From positions 1-64,000 of the forward strand of contig CALOAB010000012.1 in the NCBI GenBank assembly GCA_942491185.1: DNA of 64,000 nt, in the 5' to 3' direction. The stretch is from SLRI01 sp942491185. Lineage in GTDB: Bacteria; Pseudomonadota; Alphaproteobacteria; Geminicoccales; Geminicoccaceae. A model generated the notes under the pieces. The model was not told the origin of the DNA and ran no database searches. It was given only the letters and a program-made list of their open reading frames with translations. A program made the translations under genes and the position numbers. Shown in pieces: positions 63,682 through 64,000 of the stretch (position 1 is the first letter of the stretch; each line of letters opens with the position of its first letter).

Positions 63682-64000
63682 GTGACGCCGACGAGCAGCT
63701 CCGGTGCTGCCGCGGCATCGTGGTTCGGTGCCAGCCGGAGCATGAGCGCCGTCTGCAGCCGGCCCATGCCGAACCCGGCACTGCCGAGCGGCAGCCCGTA
63801 GCCGAGCTCGAGATCGATCTCGCGGCCCGTCGGCGTCAGCTCGACCTCGACGTCCTGCCGGTAGACATTGCCGGCGAGATCGCGAGCCACCGGCACATCG
63901 AGCACGCCCTGGCCCTGCTCCACCCGAAGCGGCTGCGAGACCGTGAAGGTCAGGCGGTCCGCTGGCCGAGCCACGTCACGGGCGCTCAGGCCCATGGCAA
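63663..64000 (-). CDS. autotransporter-like beta-barrel C-terminus, partial
   Basis: The last 110 residues of an outer-membrane barrel protein are visible, continuing past the right edge. Amphipathic strands alternate (DRLTFTVSQPLRVEQGQGVL, GREIDLELGYGLPLGS, LQTALMLRLAPN), and the chain ends VTYRLSF with the terminal aromatic residue typical of BAM-inserted barrels. The pattern (SQPLRVE, EGRE/TGREIDLELGY) matches beta-domains attached to S8 subtilisin-like autotransporters in alphaproteobacteria, but the passenger is not in the window. Confidence 0.7.
   Translation of the reverse strand, partial: AMGLSARDVARPADRLTFTVSQPLRVEQGQGVLDVPVARDLAGNVYRQDVEVELTPTGREIDLELGYGLPLGSAGFGMGRLQTALMLRLAPNHDAAAAPELLVGVTYRLSF

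Overview
The window is GC-rich and looks like the chromosome of an alphaproteobacterium, probably in the Rhodospirillales/Geminicoccales range (inference). The main support is the conserved block ffs-dnaX-ybaB-recR / def-fmt-truA / dapD-dapE at 43-51 kb. MmcB, DUF2336, an NDUFS4-like complex I subunit, a BigR sulfide module and a long-form HisG fit the same group.

The left half (0-32 kb) is accessory and secretion-rich. It opens with a frame-damaged preA-preT pair (reductive pyrimidine catabolism) and an SDR remnant. A PrtD/PrtE-like type I secretion operon follows (3.4-8.0 kb), with two unrecognised genes at its 3' end. Around it lie an M23 peptidase, a TPR/OGT-type glycosyltransferase, two paralogous small RTX proteins, a Rap1a-like secreted protein, a TolC-like gene and a large VCBS/RTX adhesin (18.6-22.3 kb). 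Two insertion sequences, IS1595-type and IS5-type, sit side by side at 14.2-16.6 kb. A housekeeping patch (DEAD-box helicase, Lrp ligand-binding protein, NUDIX hydrolase, NDUFS4-like subunit, tRNA-Arg) precedes a 5.2-kb repetitive secreted protein (26.3-31.5 kb).

From 32 to 36 kb lies a second type I exporter of HlyB/HlyD type, preceded by a small unknown gene and two tandem dyad-like sites. Next come an IS630 relic, a membrane protein and a divergent sulfide-detoxification module: metallo-hydrolase and BigR on one side, PmpA/PmpB-like YeeE/YedE proteins on the other, around a perfect palindromic operator.

From 40 to 51 kb is core genome, interrupted by two related MITE-like elements of about 265 bp that bracket nudC and ffs. 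From 53 to 61 kb are the histidine genes hisG, hisB, hisH, hisF and a hisA-hisI-hisE fusion. Unrelated genes are wedged among them (Uma2, a voltage-gated channel, a DUF4236 protein). The right end has an RTX calcium-binding protein, a small lipoprotein and the C-terminus of an outer-membrane barrel protein.

Many left-half genes, and one at 53.7 kb, carry frame breaks that look like single-base consensus errors. These are worst at 28.5-29.6 kb, where a damaged stretch copies a clean repeat nearby. I treat most as sequence artefacts, so 'pseudogene' here means 'frame disrupted as given'.

The most notable single item is the trifunctional HisA-HisI-HisE protein, whose HisIE part resembles fungal HIS4 more than bacterial HisIE.
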